Of a stretch of DNA of 64,000 nucleotides, positions 27,432 to 36,944 are shown piece by piece. Under the pieces are notes generated by a model that ran no database searches, was not told the DNA's origin, and worked only from the letters and a program-made list of their open reading frames with translations. This DNA comes from Methylobacterium planeticum (GTDB lineage Bacteria > Pseudomonadota > Alphaproteobacteria > Rhizobiales > Beijerinckiaceae). Where the stretch lies: positions 217,925-281,924 of the forward strand of contig NZ_VZZJ01000006.1 in the NCBI RefSeq assembly GCF_008806345.1. The letters run 5' to 3'. Made by a program: the position numbers and the translations under genes. Numbering within the stretch: the stretch's first letter is position 1; every line of letters starts with the position of its first letter.

Positions 27432-28715
27432 GTGATCGAAGATCGAGCTGATTCTTCCTTGGCTTCCGGACAATGGTCCATGCAATCCGCGCGAACCGCC
27501 TCGGCCCTCCCCGAAGAAAATCGCCGTCCGGGTGCTGCCGAGCACTTCGAGTTGTCGCGCGCGCCTGAGGATTGGACCATTCCTGATTTAGCGGGCGCCG
27601 GCCTAACGATCTTCCACAGCCTCGCGGCGAGTGAGGAGATCTGGCAGCAGGCTAGCAAGACCTGCTCCTGCAGCGCGTTCCAGACCTTCGAGTGGGTCTC
27701 GACTTGGTTCGACACCGTCGGCGTAGCCACCGGTGTGAACGCCTGCCTCGTTCACGTGACCACGCGGGGCGGCGAGACCCTGCTCCTCCTCCCTCTGGCG
27801 CTTACCTTGAAGGGCTCGGTTCGGAGCCTCGAATTTCTCGGGGGTGATCTCACCGATTACAACCTCCCGCTGATCAATCCAAAACGGGCGATCGGCACCA
27901 TCGACATGGCTCGGCTCTGGAGCAACATCCTCGCTCGGTTGCCCCGCGTCGATCTCGTACGCCTCACGCGGATGCCGCTCGCCTTCGACGGGGTCCCCAA
28001 TCCCCTGGCGAGCCTGCCGGGCCTCAAGCCCCACACGAACGCGTATGGGGCGAGCCTGCCGGATAATTTCGCGGCGTTCGCGGCGGCACGCAGCACGCAG
28101 TTCTTCAGCCAGAACCGGCGCTATCGCCGCCGCCTCGAGAAGATAGCACCCGTGCGCGTCGCTTTTCCCGAGGCGGAAGCGGAGCGTCTCGCGATCACCC
28201 GCTTCCTGCTCGAGCACAAATCCCGCTGGCAACAGGCGGCGGGCCTGTCGGACACCCTGGCTCAGGATGCGAGGGTCGCATTTTACGAGCGCATGACCGG
28301 CGCGCCGATGCGTGAGGGCAGCATCAGCGTCGCGGGGCTCTGGGTCGGCGACGAACTCGTCGCGGGTCTCTGGGGCGTGATCTTCCGCGGTCGCTACGCC
28401 TTCCTGATCACCACCTACCGGGCCGATTGGAGCCGGTTGTCGGTCGGACGTCTTCTGATCGAGAGCGTCATCCAGATGTGCATCGCGCGGGGTGATCTCA
28501 CGGTCTTCGACCTGACGGTGGGCGAAGAGGGCTACAAGGCGGACTGGGCCGATCATACCCTGCCGCTATACCGGTATCAGGCCGCCCGCACCTTGCGCGG
28601 ACGCCTGATCCTCGCGCTCTGGCATGCGCGCGAGCGGGTGAAGGGATGGCCGGGCCTCCGTCGGAGCGTGCGCGCCGCAGCGACGTTCAGGCACCGACTG
28701 CGAAATCGCACCTGA
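27432..28715 (+). CDS. GNAT-fold (BcsL/CelD-type) acyltransferase, copy 1
   Basis: The 427-residue protein matches the GNAT_6/CelD-like family, also related to FemAB: the core has SRQxxW-like N-terminal part (FQTFEWVSTWFDTVG), LRFLGGD-like SLEFLGGDLTDYNLPLI, and a C-terminal GNAT with RYAFLITTYRADWSRLSVGRLLIESVI. Such proteins acylate or aminoacylate polysaccharide in cellulose and exopolysaccharide operons. GTG 27432 is the first start in frame; ATG 27480 is equally possible, and no ribosome-binding site decides. It is divergent from the deacetylase gene, with a 203-base shared upstream region. A second member of the family is at 35461-36609. Confidence 0.82.
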   Translation: MIEDRADSSLASGQWSMQSARTASALPEENRRPGAAEHFELSRAPEDWTIPDLAGAGLTIFHSLAASEEIWQQASKTCSCSAFQTFEWVSTWFDTVGVATGVNACLVHVTTRGGETLLLLPLALTLKGSVRSLEFLGGDLTDYNLPLINPKRAIGTIDMARLWSNILARLPRVDLVRLTRMPLAFDGVPNPLASLPGLKPHTNAYGASLPDNFAAFAAARSTQFFSQNRRYRRRLEKIAPVRVAFPEAEAERLAITRFLLEHKSRWQQAAGLSDTLAQDARVAFYERMTGAPMREGSISVAGLWVGDELVAGLWGVIFRGRYAFLITTYRADWSRLSVGRLLIESVIQMCIARGDLTVFDLTVGEEGYKADWADHTLPLYRYQAARTLRGRLILALWHARERVKGWPGLRRSVRAAATFRHRLRNRT

Positions 28716-28879
28716 CCTCGCAACGCACACCGCGAAGGATGCACAGGGCAGCGGTGCCGAGGCTTCCTTTCGGCAGAGGTTCAACTTGGCACACGCGGAA
28801 GTTGGCCTTGCGCTTGCGCAGCTACTCACAAGCGCAAAGGCACTGTGCCACCCAGACACAGGTTGGCAATCCTCATCGG

Positions 28880-29974
28880 ATGCTGTGTCTGGAGGCGGGA
28901 CGACCGTATCAACGCGACACATTCTTGGATCAGCAGGCTCACGACATCGTGCCAGATCAACCGACCATCAGTATCGTCATCAAGGCGCTCAATGAGGAGC
29001 AGCGCATCGCCGCGGCGATCGAGAGCGCGCTCGCGGCGTTGGCGGGACATGACGGTGAAGTCATTCTCGCCGACAGCGCCTCCACGGACCGGACGCTGGA
29101 GATCGCCCGCCGCTACCCGATCCGCATCGTCACGCTTCAGCGGATCGCTGATCGATCCTGCGGAGCGGGCGCCCAGCTCGGCTACCAGTACTGCCGCGGG
29201 CGCTTCATCTGCCTCATCGACGGCGACATGAAGCTGCAACCCGGCTTCCTCGGGAAGGCCCTGGAACAGCTCGCGCGCGACCCGATGCTCGCGGGCATTG
29301 GTGGCCTGATCCGCGAGCGGGAGACGAGCAACGTCGAGTTCGAAGCGCGCGAGCGACGCATCGAGCCGGACCGACAGCCGGGAGCGGTGAGCCGCCTCGA
29401 TTGCGGCGGCCTCTATCGCCGCGAGGCGATCGAGGCGATCGGGTACTTCACCGACCGGAACCTGCACGGGGGCGAAGAACTCGATCTCGGCTGCCGCCTC
29501 CACGCTGCTGGCTGGACCCTGGCACGGATCGACAGCGTCGCGATCGACCATCACGGGCATTCGGACGGGGATTTCCGGTTGCTGGCCCGCCGATTCCGGA
29601 ACAAGACCGCCTTCGCCACCGGGGAGGCCTTCCGAGCCGCGTTCGGCCAGCCGCAGTTCCGGCTGATCTTCCGGAACAACAACGCCTTCCTGCTCTGCGC
29701 AATCATCCACCTGTGGTGGTTGTCGATGCTGGCGGCGCTCGTTGCCGTTCCGGGCTGGCAGAAGGCGGTGGCGTTCGGCGTGCTGCTGGCCCTTCCCTTC
29801 GGTGCCATGGCGCTGAAGTGGCGCTCGTGGCGTTACGCGCTCTACGCGGTCTCCGCCTGGAACATCTACGCGGTGGGATTCTGGTTCGGCCTCCTGCGTC
29901 CGCGGATCCGTCCGCAGGCCTGGATCGACGGCCACGTCGTGGCTGACGCGAAGCCGAACTCGGCCGCCGCGTAA
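28880..29974 (+). CDS. Family 2 glycosyltransferase with C-terminal membrane segments
   Basis: The 364-residue protein has the GT-A start ISIVIKALNEEQRIAAAIESAL, the acceptor/donor motif EVILADSASTDRT, the DXD-like LIDGDMKL, and HGGEELDLGCRL corresponding to the ED/E catalytic region. A hydrophobic C-terminal part (about residues 275-340: AIIHLWWLSMLAALVAVPG and VAFGVLLALPFG) anchors it in the membrane. It likely adds a sugar to a lipid-linked intermediate in exopolysaccharide assembly. The start at ATG 28880 is the best guess; the frame is open much further upstream without similarity. Confidence 0.88.
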   Translation: MLCLEAGRPYQRDTFLDQQAHDIVPDQPTISIVIKALNEEQRIAAAIESALAALAGHDGEVILADSASTDRTLEIARRYPIRIVTLQRIADRSCGAGAQLGYQYCRGRFICLIDGDMKLQPGFLGKALEQLARDPMLAGIGGLIRERETSNVEFEARERRIEPDRQPGAVSRLDCGGLYRREAIEAIGYFTDRNLHGGEELDLGCRLHAAGWTLARIDSVAIDHHGHSDGDFRLLARRFRNKTAFATGEAFRAAFGQPQFRLIFRNNNAFLLCAIIHLWWLSMLAALVAVPGWQKAVAFGVLLALPFGAMALKWRSWRYALYAVSAWNIYAVGFWFGLLRPRIRPQAWIDGHVVADAKPNSAAA

Positions 29975-30331
29975 GTGCGGCGATACGCAAAAAACTTTTC
30001 GAAAATTCGAAAGCATTCCTTCCGATTTTGATCGCTCTTCTACTCGTTCTCCCGAGTCTATTTCTGTGGACATCGCGTTACGGCGAGCAGAGACCAAGCG
30101 TTTTTAGTTGGCCGTCGTGGCATCGCGCGAGGCGATGTGTCGTAGAAGCTGTGCTGGAGGAAACGATGCTACTGAATCCGACGGCGCCTCCGCGAGCCTC
30201 CGGTCCCCTCACGCCATGATGGGCGGTCAGGGCGTTCGAACGACTTCACCCCATCGGATCGGCGTCCGCGTAACGGCGTCACTCGCACCCGCGCGGACTG
30301 GCGCGTCCAGCGGCATGGATCGGCGGCGTTG
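29975..30331. other. Intergenic region with AT-rich palindrome
   Basis: No supported gene. An AT-rich patch holds the inverted repeat TTTCGAA-AA-TTCGAAA (29997-30012), unusual in this GC-rich context. It could be the end of the previous transcript, or an operator for the glycosyltransferase operon that follows. The rest looks like a leader with several low-quality open frames. Confidence 0.4.
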
Positions 30332-31576
30332 ATGTCGTTTGCTCAGAATCGCCTCCTCTCGATTAACAACTACTTCTACCCGCGCGGAGGTGCTGAAGTA
30401 CTGTTCCTGGAGCAGAACCGGCTGTTCGAGGGCATCGGCTGGGATGTCGTGCCCTTCGCGATGCGACATGCTAACAATCTGCCGACCGCCTACGAGAACT
30501 ACTTTCCTGACGAGATCGAATTCGGTCGCGATTACAGCCTGGCGCGCAAGCTGCTCAACGCACAACGGGTGATCTATTCCCGTCAGGCCCGCAGCAAGCT
30601 CGGAAACCTCCTCGACCGGGCGAGGCCGACGATCGCGCACGCCCACAACATCTATCACCACCTCTCCCCCTCCGTGCTTCCCCTGCTGCGCGAACGGGGG
30701 GTCCCGACCGTCATGACGGTGCACGATCTGAAGCTCGGCTGTCCGGCCTACACGATGATGCGGGATGGCCGACCCTGCGACAGCTGCAAGGGTGGGCGCC
30801 TCTACAACGTCGCGGTCCATCGCTGCATCAAAGGATCGCTCGCCCTGTCGGGCGTCGTGATGGCGGAGAGCTATATCCACCGCTGGCTGCGGCTCTACGA
30901 GGCCAACATCGCGCGCTTCGTCGTGCCGAGCCGCTTCGTCATGGAAACCCTCATCGGCTGGGGCTGGCCGCGCGAGCGCTTCGTGCACGTGCCGAATTTC
31001 GTCGACGTCGCCCGCTTCCGACCCGACGAGCCGATCGGGACGCGCTTCGTCTATTGCGGTCGCCTGGAGCGGCTCAAGGGGGTCGAGACACTGGTGCGAG
31101 CGGCCGCGCGTTCCGGCCAGCCGCTGACACTCGCCGGCCGCGGTCCGGACGAGACCCAACTGCGTGAGCTGACGGAAAGGCTCGGCGCCGACGTGCGGTT
31201 CCTCGGTCACGTGAGCAAGGACGAACTCGCCGACGTGCTCCAGACGGCGCGCGCCGTCGTGGCGCCGTCCGAGTGCAACGAGAACGCGCCGCTTGCGGTG
31301 CTCGAAGCCTACGCGGCCGGACGCCCGGTCATCGGTGCCAGGATCGCCGGCATCCCCGAACTCGTTCGCGAGGGCGAGACCGGCAGCCTCGTCGCATCGG
31401 GCGATGTCGAGGCTCTCGCCGACGAGCTCGCGCGCTACGCCGCCCTGCCGGATGCGAGGCTCGCCAGGATGGGGGCGGCCGGGCGTGCCTGGGTCGAGCG
31501 CGACTTTACCGCCGCCGCCTATCGCGACCGGCTCGTAGCTCTCTATTCCACGCTGACCCCGGGAGTCGCGGCATGA
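30332..31576 (+). CDS. Family 4 glycosyltransferase
   Basis: The 414-residue GT-B enzyme begins MSFAQNRLLSINNYFYPRGGAEVLFLEQ. It has an N-terminal acceptor domain with the THDLKLGCPAYTMM-like stretch and a cysteine pair in CDSCKGGRLYN, and a C-terminal donor domain with FVYCGRLERLKGVETLV, GRGPDE, and SECNENAPLAVLEAYAAGRPV carrying the EX7E motif. It probably transfers a sugar from a nucleotide donor during exopolysaccharide repeat assembly. ATG 30332 is used; an adjacent TTG would add one residue. Its stop overlaps the next gene's start. Confidence 0.9.
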   Translation: MSFAQNRLLSINNYFYPRGGAEVLFLEQNRLFEGIGWDVVPFAMRHANNLPTAYENYFPDEIEFGRDYSLARKLLNAQRVIYSRQARSKLGNLLDRARPTIAHAHNIYHHLSPSVLPLLRERGVPTVMTVHDLKLGCPAYTMMRDGRPCDSCKGGRLYNVAVHRCIKGSLALSGVVMAESYIHRWLRLYEANIARFVVPSRFVMETLIGWGWPRERFVHVPNFVDVARFRPDEPIGTRFVYCGRLERLKGVETLVRAAARSGQPLTLAGRGPDETQLRELTERLGADVRFLGHVSKDELADVLQTARAVVAPSECNENAPLAVLEAYAAGRPVIGARIAGIPELVREGETGSLVASGDVEALADELARYAALPDARLARMGAAGRAWVERDFTAAAYRDRLVALYSTLTPGVAA

Positions 31577-32739
31577 TGGACGTGTTGGAGGCGCAGCCTG
31601 AGGTCGTTGATGCGGTCCGGCCGGCCCTGCGTGTGACGATGCTCGGCCTGCGCGGATTCCCGAAGGTGCAGGGGGGCATCGAGAATCACGTTGAGAATCT
31701 CGCCACGCGCCTCGTCGAGATCGGGTGCGAAGTCGAGGTCGTCGTGCGGCCCTCCTACATGGCTGCGGATGTCGGGCGCACCTGGTGCGGCGTGCGGTTC
31801 GCCCGCCTGTGGGCTCCCCGCACGACTGGCGTCGAGACCTTCTTCCACACGTTGATCGGCGTCCTGCGGGCCGGTGTGACGCGGCCCGACATCCTGCACA
31901 TCCACGGCATCGGACCGGCCCTGTTCACGCCGCTCGGTCGCATGCTCGGGTTGCGGCTTGTGGTGACGCATCACAGCCTCGACTACGAGCGCGAGAAGTG
32001 GGGCTCATTCGCACGCTGGCTCCTGCGCCTCGGCGAGACGGCCGGAATGCGCCTGGCGCACGGACGCATCGTGGTGTCGGGGTTTCTCGCCGACCGCGTC
32101 CGCGGCCGCTATCAGGTGCCCGTCGAGATCATTCCGAACGGGATCCCGGCGCCGAACGTCGAGGCCGGCCCGGCGATCCTGCGCAGCTTCGATCTGACGC
32201 CAGGCCGCTACATCCTCACCGTTGCGCGCATCGACCCGGTCAAGCGCCAACTCGACCTGATCGCCGCGATGCGGCAGGCGCGCGCCCGCGGATGGAAACT
32301 GGCCATCGTCGGGAGCGCCGATTACCGCGACGGGTACGCGCGCGCGGTTTCGGATGCGGCTGAGGGCGTGGGCGATGCAGTGCTTCTCGGCCACCAGACC
32401 GGCACCAACCTGGCCGGCCTGTTCGGCCATGCCGGCGCCTTCGCGATGGTGTCGAGCGTCGAGGGTCAACCGATCGCCGTTCTCGAGGCCCTGAGCTACG
32501 GCTGCCCGCTGATCCTGAGCGACATTCCGGCCCACCGGGAGATCGCACCCGCCGGCACGCGGTTCATCGCCGTCGGCGACGTCACGGATCTCGCCGCAGC
32601 CTTCGAGGCGGCCGCCTCGGGAGCGGCGGCGGAAGGGATCGATGCGGCAGACCGCATGCGCATCGCCGAGGCGCACGATTGGACGGTGATTGCCCGGCGC
32701 ACGCTGCAGCTCTACCATCACGCCCTCACGGACCGCTGA
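31573..32739 (+). CDS. Family 4 glycosyltransferase (DUF1972-containing)
   Basis: The 388-residue protein has the N-terminal DUF1972 signature LRVTMLGLRGFPKVQGGIENHVENLA, HIHGIGPALFTPLGR and THHSLDYEREKWGS, then the donor domain with LTVARIDPVKRQLDLI and MVSSVEGQPIAVLEALSYGCPLI (EX7E). This group often makes rhamnosyl or other deoxysugar linkages in capsules; the actual sugar is not known here. ATG overlaps the preceding stop (ATGA), so the two transferases are cotranslated. Confidence 0.9.
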   Translation: MMDVLEAQPEVVDAVRPALRVTMLGLRGFPKVQGGIENHVENLATRLVEIGCEVEVVVRPSYMAADVGRTWCGVRFARLWAPRTTGVETFFHTLIGVLRAGVTRPDILHIHGIGPALFTPLGRMLGLRLVVTHHSLDYEREKWGSFARWLLRLGETAGMRLAHGRIVVSGFLADRVRGRYQVPVEIIPNGIPAPNVEAGPAILRSFDLTPGRYILTVARIDPVKRQLDLIAAMRQARARGWKLAIVGSADYRDGYARAVSDAAEGVGDAVLLGHQTGTNLAGLFGHAGAFAMVSSVEGQPIAVLEALSYGCPLILSDIPAHREIAPAGTRFIAVGDVTDLAAAFEAAASGAAAEGIDAADRMRIAEAHDWTVIARRTLQLYHHALTDR

Positions 32740-32758
32740 GGGCTCCGCCGCCGGCGGT

Positions 32759-32779
32759 CGGGCAACCGGCTGTTGCCCG
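32759..32779. terminator. Hairpin between convergent glycosyltransferase and flippase genes
   Basis: CGGGCAAC (32759-32766) pairs perfectly with GTTGCCCG (32772-32779) around a five-base loop in the 142-base convergent spacer. No U-tract follows, so the terminator is GC-type and of moderate certainty. Confidence 0.45.
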
Positions 32780-32881
32780 GGATCTCGGAAAGCAAGGCAC
32801 CCGCACCGGGCGAAGCCATGCGGCGCGCTGGGAGGCCCGGCTCCTCAGGCGATGGTGATTGCCGCCGAAACCCGCCCGATC

Positions 32882-34405
32882 TCAAGCGCGCCGGCGCAGG
32901 CTCTTTAGGCTCCAGCCCGTCCCGCCCGCCGAGAGCAGGAACGCTGTGCCGACGATGGCGAGAACGAGGCAGGCGGCGAGCGTCGAGACCAATGAGGTCG
33001 CGTGGGCGTGATAACCGAGCGTGAGGCAGACGATCGCGATGGTCCCGATGTCGATGGGCCGGATCGTCACGACGCCGTACAGGCGCTGGGCGTAGACAGC
33101 GACGATCGGGTTCAGCGCCAGCGCCGACAGGATCATCGCCGCCGGGATCGCGGCCGAGCCGATCCAGGGAGCTGTCAGGTACGGCGAGAGCGCGAGCAGC
33201 AGGAAGGACGATACGGTCAGCCCGAGAAGCACGTCGGCCTTGCCGGCAATGACGAGCAGCCGGTCGGAGGTTGCGTAGAAAGAGGTGACGAAGGAGGGCA
33301 CGGCGAGCCAGACCAGGAAGGTCATCGCCCCTCCGAACCCACCGAAGAGCGGCAGGACATAGGGGGCGACGGCGAGGATGCCGGCGATGGTCAGGGCCGT
33401 GCAGCCGATGGTCAGGCTGCGGCACAGGCCGGTGTCGCGCCGCAAGGCCGCATCGTCCTCCGCCTGCAGCAGGTGCCCGGCCAGGGGCGCGAAGCGCTTC
33501 AGCAGGATGAGCTGGAAGAAGGCGTAGAGTGCCGCGATGCGCGACGCCACCGCATAATCGGCCACGACCGCCGACGGGAACAGAGCGCCCGCGACGACGA
33601 GGTCGATCGCGCCGAGCTGGTTGGCGAAGAGTGTCGCGCCGACGAACTTCGCGCAGTACTGATAATCCCACCTTGTCCAGGCACGCATCCCCGGAATCTC
33701 CCGCGCCCAGATCCGTCGCGATGCCCAGAGCCACGGCAGTAAGACCGAGAGGGTGAGGACGTGGGCCACCGTACTCTCTGGCAACGCCAGGAAGGCCACG
33801 AGGGGCAGGAGCACGATGCGGGCCGCGCTCGGTGCCACCTCGCCGACCAGGATCGATTCCGAGACCCGGGAGCGGCCTTCGAGTGCCCCGGTGGCGACCA
33901 CCAGAAGCGTGCTGAACACCGCGAAGGGGGCGAGCAGGACCATCCAATCCGCGAGCGCGGGCTTGTTCAGGGCAGTGGCGATCAAGCCCGCTTCGCGCGC
34001 GCCGATCAGGGCAAGGAGACAGGACGCTGCGCCGGTGATCAGGGCGGTGAACCGGTGAAGGCGAATCTCGGCCGCCCTGTCTTCAGGATGGCGCGAGATG
34101 TGAAACAGCAGGACGAGGGAGCCGCCGACACCGAGGGCCGTTCCGATGACGCGATAGATCCCGAACGCGATCATCATCTCGCCGAAGCCGGCCTTCGACA
34201 GGACCCGGCTCAGGAGGATCAATACGACGAATTGCGAGGCGAGCCCGAACATGCGGGCGCCAGACCCGAAGGCGGCAACCCGCAGATAGGCTCCGATTCC
34301 GGAACTGCCGAACAGGCCAGCGAGGCGACGCGTCGGTCCGCGCCGGCTCCCCTCTGGGGCGCCTTCCGCGCCGGGCGCTCCCGCCTCCGCAACCGCCCTC
34401 ACCAT
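32882..34405 (-). CDS. Polysaccharide flippase / Wzx-like MOP-family membrane protein
   Basis: The 507-residue protein has about 12-14 hydrophobic segments. The N-terminal part (SGARMFGLASQFVVLILLSRVLSKAGFGEMMIAFG) and the RIAALYAFFQLILLKRFAPLAGHLLQ segment fit the oligosaccharide-flippase (MOP/MATE-like) superfamily. It would move lipid-linked repeat units to the periplasmic side. The first 40 residues (PGAEGAPEGSRRGPTRR) are a charged, disordered cytosolic leader, so an internal start is possible. It is in the same direction as the cupin gene, which lies 73 bases upstream on the minus strand. Confidence 0.85.
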   Translation of the reverse strand: MVRAVAEAGAPGAEGAPEGSRRGPTRRLAGLFGSSGIGAYLRVAAFGSGARMFGLASQFVVLILLSRVLSKAGFGEMMIAFGIYRVIGTALGVGGSLVLLFHISRHPEDRAAEIRLHRFTALITGAASCLLALIGAREAGLIATALNKPALADWMVLLAPFAVFSTLLVVATGALEGRSRVSESILVGEVAPSAARIVLLPLVAFLALPESTVAHVLTLSVLLPWLWASRRIWAREIPGMRAWTRWDYQYCAKFVGATLFANQLGAIDLVVAGALFPSAVVADYAVASRIAALYAFFQLILLKRFAPLAGHLLQAEDDAALRRDTGLCRSLTIGCTALTIAGILAVAPYVLPLFGGFGGAMTFLVWLAVPSFVTSFYATSDRLLVIAGKADVLLGLTVSSFLLLALSPYLTAPWIGSAAIPAAMILSALALNPIVAVYAQRLYGVVTIRPIDIGTIAIVCLTLGYHAHATSLVSTLAACLVLAIVGTAFLLSAGGTGWSLKSLRRRA

Positions 34406-34478
34406 CGACCCATCCGGCTGACTGATTCCGCCGACACCGCTCGGGCCGGCGCGCGTGGTGCGGTCCGCCGGCGTCCCC

Positions 34479-35360
34479 TCACTTGCCGTGCTGCGCCCGC
34501 AGGCCCTGCACCCGCCGCAGCGGCTCGATCGCAGCGCGCAACCCCGTGTAGGCAGCGACCTTCACGGCGTCGAGCGCCGGGCGTCGCCCGGGCGCGGGCT
34601 GCGGCATGCCCGCCCTGCGCAACATGGCATTGACGAAGAGCAGGCGGTTACGCCGCTTCACTTCGGTCGACTTCCAGGTAATCGCCATCGAGATCGAGTA
34701 CGTCGCGCCGGTGCGGACCCAGTGCGGCCATTGATAGGGCACGAAGCAGCCGTCGCCCGCATTCATGCTGAACACCCGCGCCCGCGCCTCGAACTCCGGC
34801 TTGTAGGCGTGATTGCGATGTGCGTCGGGCGCGAATTCCATCTCGGCGGCGGAAACCACCCCGCCATCCTGGTTGTCGATGATGTGGAAGAACTTCTCAC
34901 CGTGGACCTGGACGAAGAAATTGTCCTCCGGGTCGGAGTGGAACGGCGTCGTCGCGTTCGGCGAGGATACGAAGACGAAGCCCTCGATATTCGTGAAGCC
35001 AGCGGCAGCGGCGTTGGCATGGCCGAGATCGCGCGCGAAGCGATCGAGCACCTCGGTCAGGAGCGCGCCGTAGGCCGGGTCGCGCTCGACGCGCTTGAGA
35101 ACCAGCCAGGCATTCGCCTCGCGGATCCGGCGGACCACCTCGACGGGATCCATGTCGATCAGCGGCACCGTCTCGGGGTTCTGGTCGATGCCGACCTTGC
35201 CGGAATTGTACTCGATGCTGTCGCGCGGCATGCTGGCGGCCAATTCGATCAAGCGATCGAGCGACAGCAGCGGGTTGTTCGCCAGATTGTGCCGGATCCC
35301 GAAGGGCACCTTCGGGAAGTCGGACAGATCCTGTGCCGAGACGTCGATCTGGCTAGCCAT
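34479..35360 (-). CDS. Cupin-8/JmjC-like Fe(II)/2-oxoglutarate oxygenase
   Basis: The 293-residue protein has the jelly-roll iron site: HSDPEDNFF gives the HxD pair and PYQWPHWVRTG the distal His; the Lys/Arg that contacts 2-oxoglutarate is plausibly in this strand or RNRLLFVN. Relatives include aspartyl/asparaginyl hydroxylases and JmjC-type modifiers. In this locus it might hydroxylate a sugar or lipid intermediate or a regulatory protein; no substrate is suggested by the sequence itself. The ATG at 35360 (MASQIDVS) is preferred over a start 22 codons upstream on ribosome-site grounds (AAGG at -12). Confidence 0.75.
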   Translation of the reverse strand: MASQIDVSAQDLSDFPKVPFGIRHNLANNPLLSLDRLIELAASMPRDSIEYNSGKVGIDQNPETVPLIDMDPVEVVRRIREANAWLVLKRVERDPAYGALLTEVLDRFARDLGHANAAAAGFTNIEGFVFVSSPNATTPFHSDPEDNFFVQVHGEKFFHIIDNQDGGVVSAAEMEFAPDAHRNHAYKPEFEARARVFSMNAGDGCFVPYQWPHWVRTGATYSISMAITWKSTEVKRRNRLLFVNAMLRRAGMPQPAPGRRPALDAVKVAAYTGLRAAIEPLRRVQGLRAQHGK

Positions 35361-35460
35361 GTTGCCGGGCCCTTGGAAGCTTGGATTCTTCAGGACAGAC
35401 CTAACTTTCCGGCACCTGCCGAACAATGGCTCCGCTCCATCAGGATGGGATTATCGAATT

Positions 35461-36609
35461 TTAACCTTTATTCCGCGATGAGCGCCACGCCCGGATTCCA
35501 GTCCGGAAAGCGCGACTTCGTTGACGGATGGTCTCCCGCAGGCGCTCGGCTCCGGCCACGAGTCCGAAAGCAGGCCCGGTCTCAACCAGTATCGACATCA
35601 CGGGAAACCGCTCGACCCAGAGCCGATCGATCATCGGATGATCAGCAATCGCGATGGAATCGGCGCTCGCGAGGGCAGGATCGTCGAGGAGATGGGCGGT
35701 GAGATCGAGGGTAAGGAGGAAACCGGGCGAGAACCGCCCGAGATCCTCGGCGTAACAGGTCTTGGTATAGTAGGCGCGATTCTGCGCGGTGAGCACGAGG
35801 CCGGCCGCGATCGGGCGCTCGTCGAGGCTGAGAATCGCGATCCGGATGGCGTCGTGGGCAGCAAGACCCGCCGCGGCATCGCGGAGAAACGCCGCGGAGC
35901 CCGGCGCCGTCTTGAGGTCCGTGCCCTCGCGGCCCTTCCAGCCTAACGCCTCGAGATCGAGGAACAGTTCGACTGCGGCAGCGATCTCCAGCGGGCCTCG
36001 TGCGACACGAAAGGTCAGGGACCCGATGTCGGCGAGGCGGCGTCGTTGGCGATCGGCCTCCTTGCGCCGCCGGGTCTCCAAAGTCGCCCGCATGTAATCC
36101 GAACCCGGAAGCGCGCTCTGAAGGAAGGCGCGTCGGAACCCGTCGATGCGAACCCGACGAACGCCCGCATCCGCTTCGAGCTTGGCCAGTACCGCGTCAA
36201 CCTGTCCGCCCTCGTGCAGATACGGGAGGTGGAGCGCGTGGATTCCGCGCTGTCCAAGCGATGCGAGCATTGCCGCGAGGGTCGCATCCGGCGCTTCGGC
36301 GCCGAGCAAGGGCGTGCTGATCGTGCCGTAGAACGCCGCGGCCTGACGCGCCGGAAGGGGCGCGAGGTAGCGCGCCCCGATCCCGACGATCGGCAGGACG
36401 CCGACGAGGTCGCGGCGCTCCTCCCCGCGCCAGACCATCACGACCGAGCCGCGGCGCCCCTCGGGCAGATGGCGGAGCCCGGGGATCGCGAGATCGGGTG
36501 CGAAGAACGGGTTGGGCTCGAGGGCGCGGGCCGCCAGGTCACGCCAGCGCGCGGCATGCTCGGCGGCGGCCTCCACCTCCAGGATCTCAGCTGTGAGGGC
36601 TACGCTCAC
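35461..36609 (-). CDS. GNAT-fold (BcsL/CelD-type) acyltransferase, copy 2
   Basis: The 382-residue protein shares the family layout of the gene at 27432: an N-terminal part with WRDLAARALEPNPFFAPDLAI, then a long Lys/Arg-rich turn (ETRRRKEADRQRRRLAD), and a C-terminal GNAT module with RIAILSLDERPIAAGLVLTAQNRAYYTKTCYAEDL and FSPGFLLTLDL. It probably decorates the same polymer. The GTG at 36609 is chosen since the preceding frame (from ATG 36735) reads as random; a GAGG lies upstream. The pair of paralogous transferases flanking the locus is notable. Confidence 0.75.
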   Translation of the reverse strand: MSVALTAEILEVEAAAEHAARWRDLAARALEPNPFFAPDLAIPGLRHLPEGRRGSVVMVWRGEERRDLVGVLPIVGIGARYLAPLPARQAAAFYGTISTPLLGAEAPDATLAAMLASLGQRGIHALHLPYLHEGGQVDAVLAKLEADAGVRRVRIDGFRRAFLQSALPGSDYMRATLETRRRKEADRQRRRLADIGSLTFRVARGPLEIAAAVELFLDLEALGWKGREGTDLKTAPGSAAFLRDAAAGLAAHDAIRIAILSLDERPIAAGLVLTAQNRAYYTKTCYAEDLGRFSPGFLLTLDLTAHLLDDPALASADSIAIADHPMIDRLWVERFPVMSILVETGPAFGLVAGAERLRETIRQRSRAFRTGIRAWRSSRNKG

Positions 36610-36850
36610 GCGAAGGCCTCGACCTCTGCACCCGGTCGATGCATCCTCGGCCACGTCGCTCCACACGGCCGTAACCCCGCCTCGAACTGCGTCATCAGCC
36701 TGCCATCCCGCTCGAACGTTGCGGGCGATTAGCATCCCGGGCTTAAGCGCGCGTTTCGGCGATCCTCGGTTCCCAAAAAGGCGGGCGTTTCATGCCTGTG
36801 GCGCAACGTTTGTTCCCGAGATTTCCCGGCACATGCACACCGAAATTTAC

Positions 36851-36875
36851 GGAGCCGGGCTCGGCGCGAGACGTT
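36851..36875 (+). promoter_or_regulatory. EcfG-like promoter for DUF892 gene (GGAGC-N16-CGTT)
   Basis: GGAGC (36851-36855) and CGTT (36872-36875) are 16 bases apart, 70 bases before the ATG of a DUF892 stress protein. One base differs from the GGAAC consensus. DUF892 genes are frequent members of the PhyR/EcfG regulon in Methylobacterium, which supports the call. Confidence 0.5.
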
Positions 36876-36944
36876 CTGATGTCACGGCTCACGCGGCTTT
36901 CCAACAGCGACCACGCTGAACCAGTATTTATGGGACACGATAAC

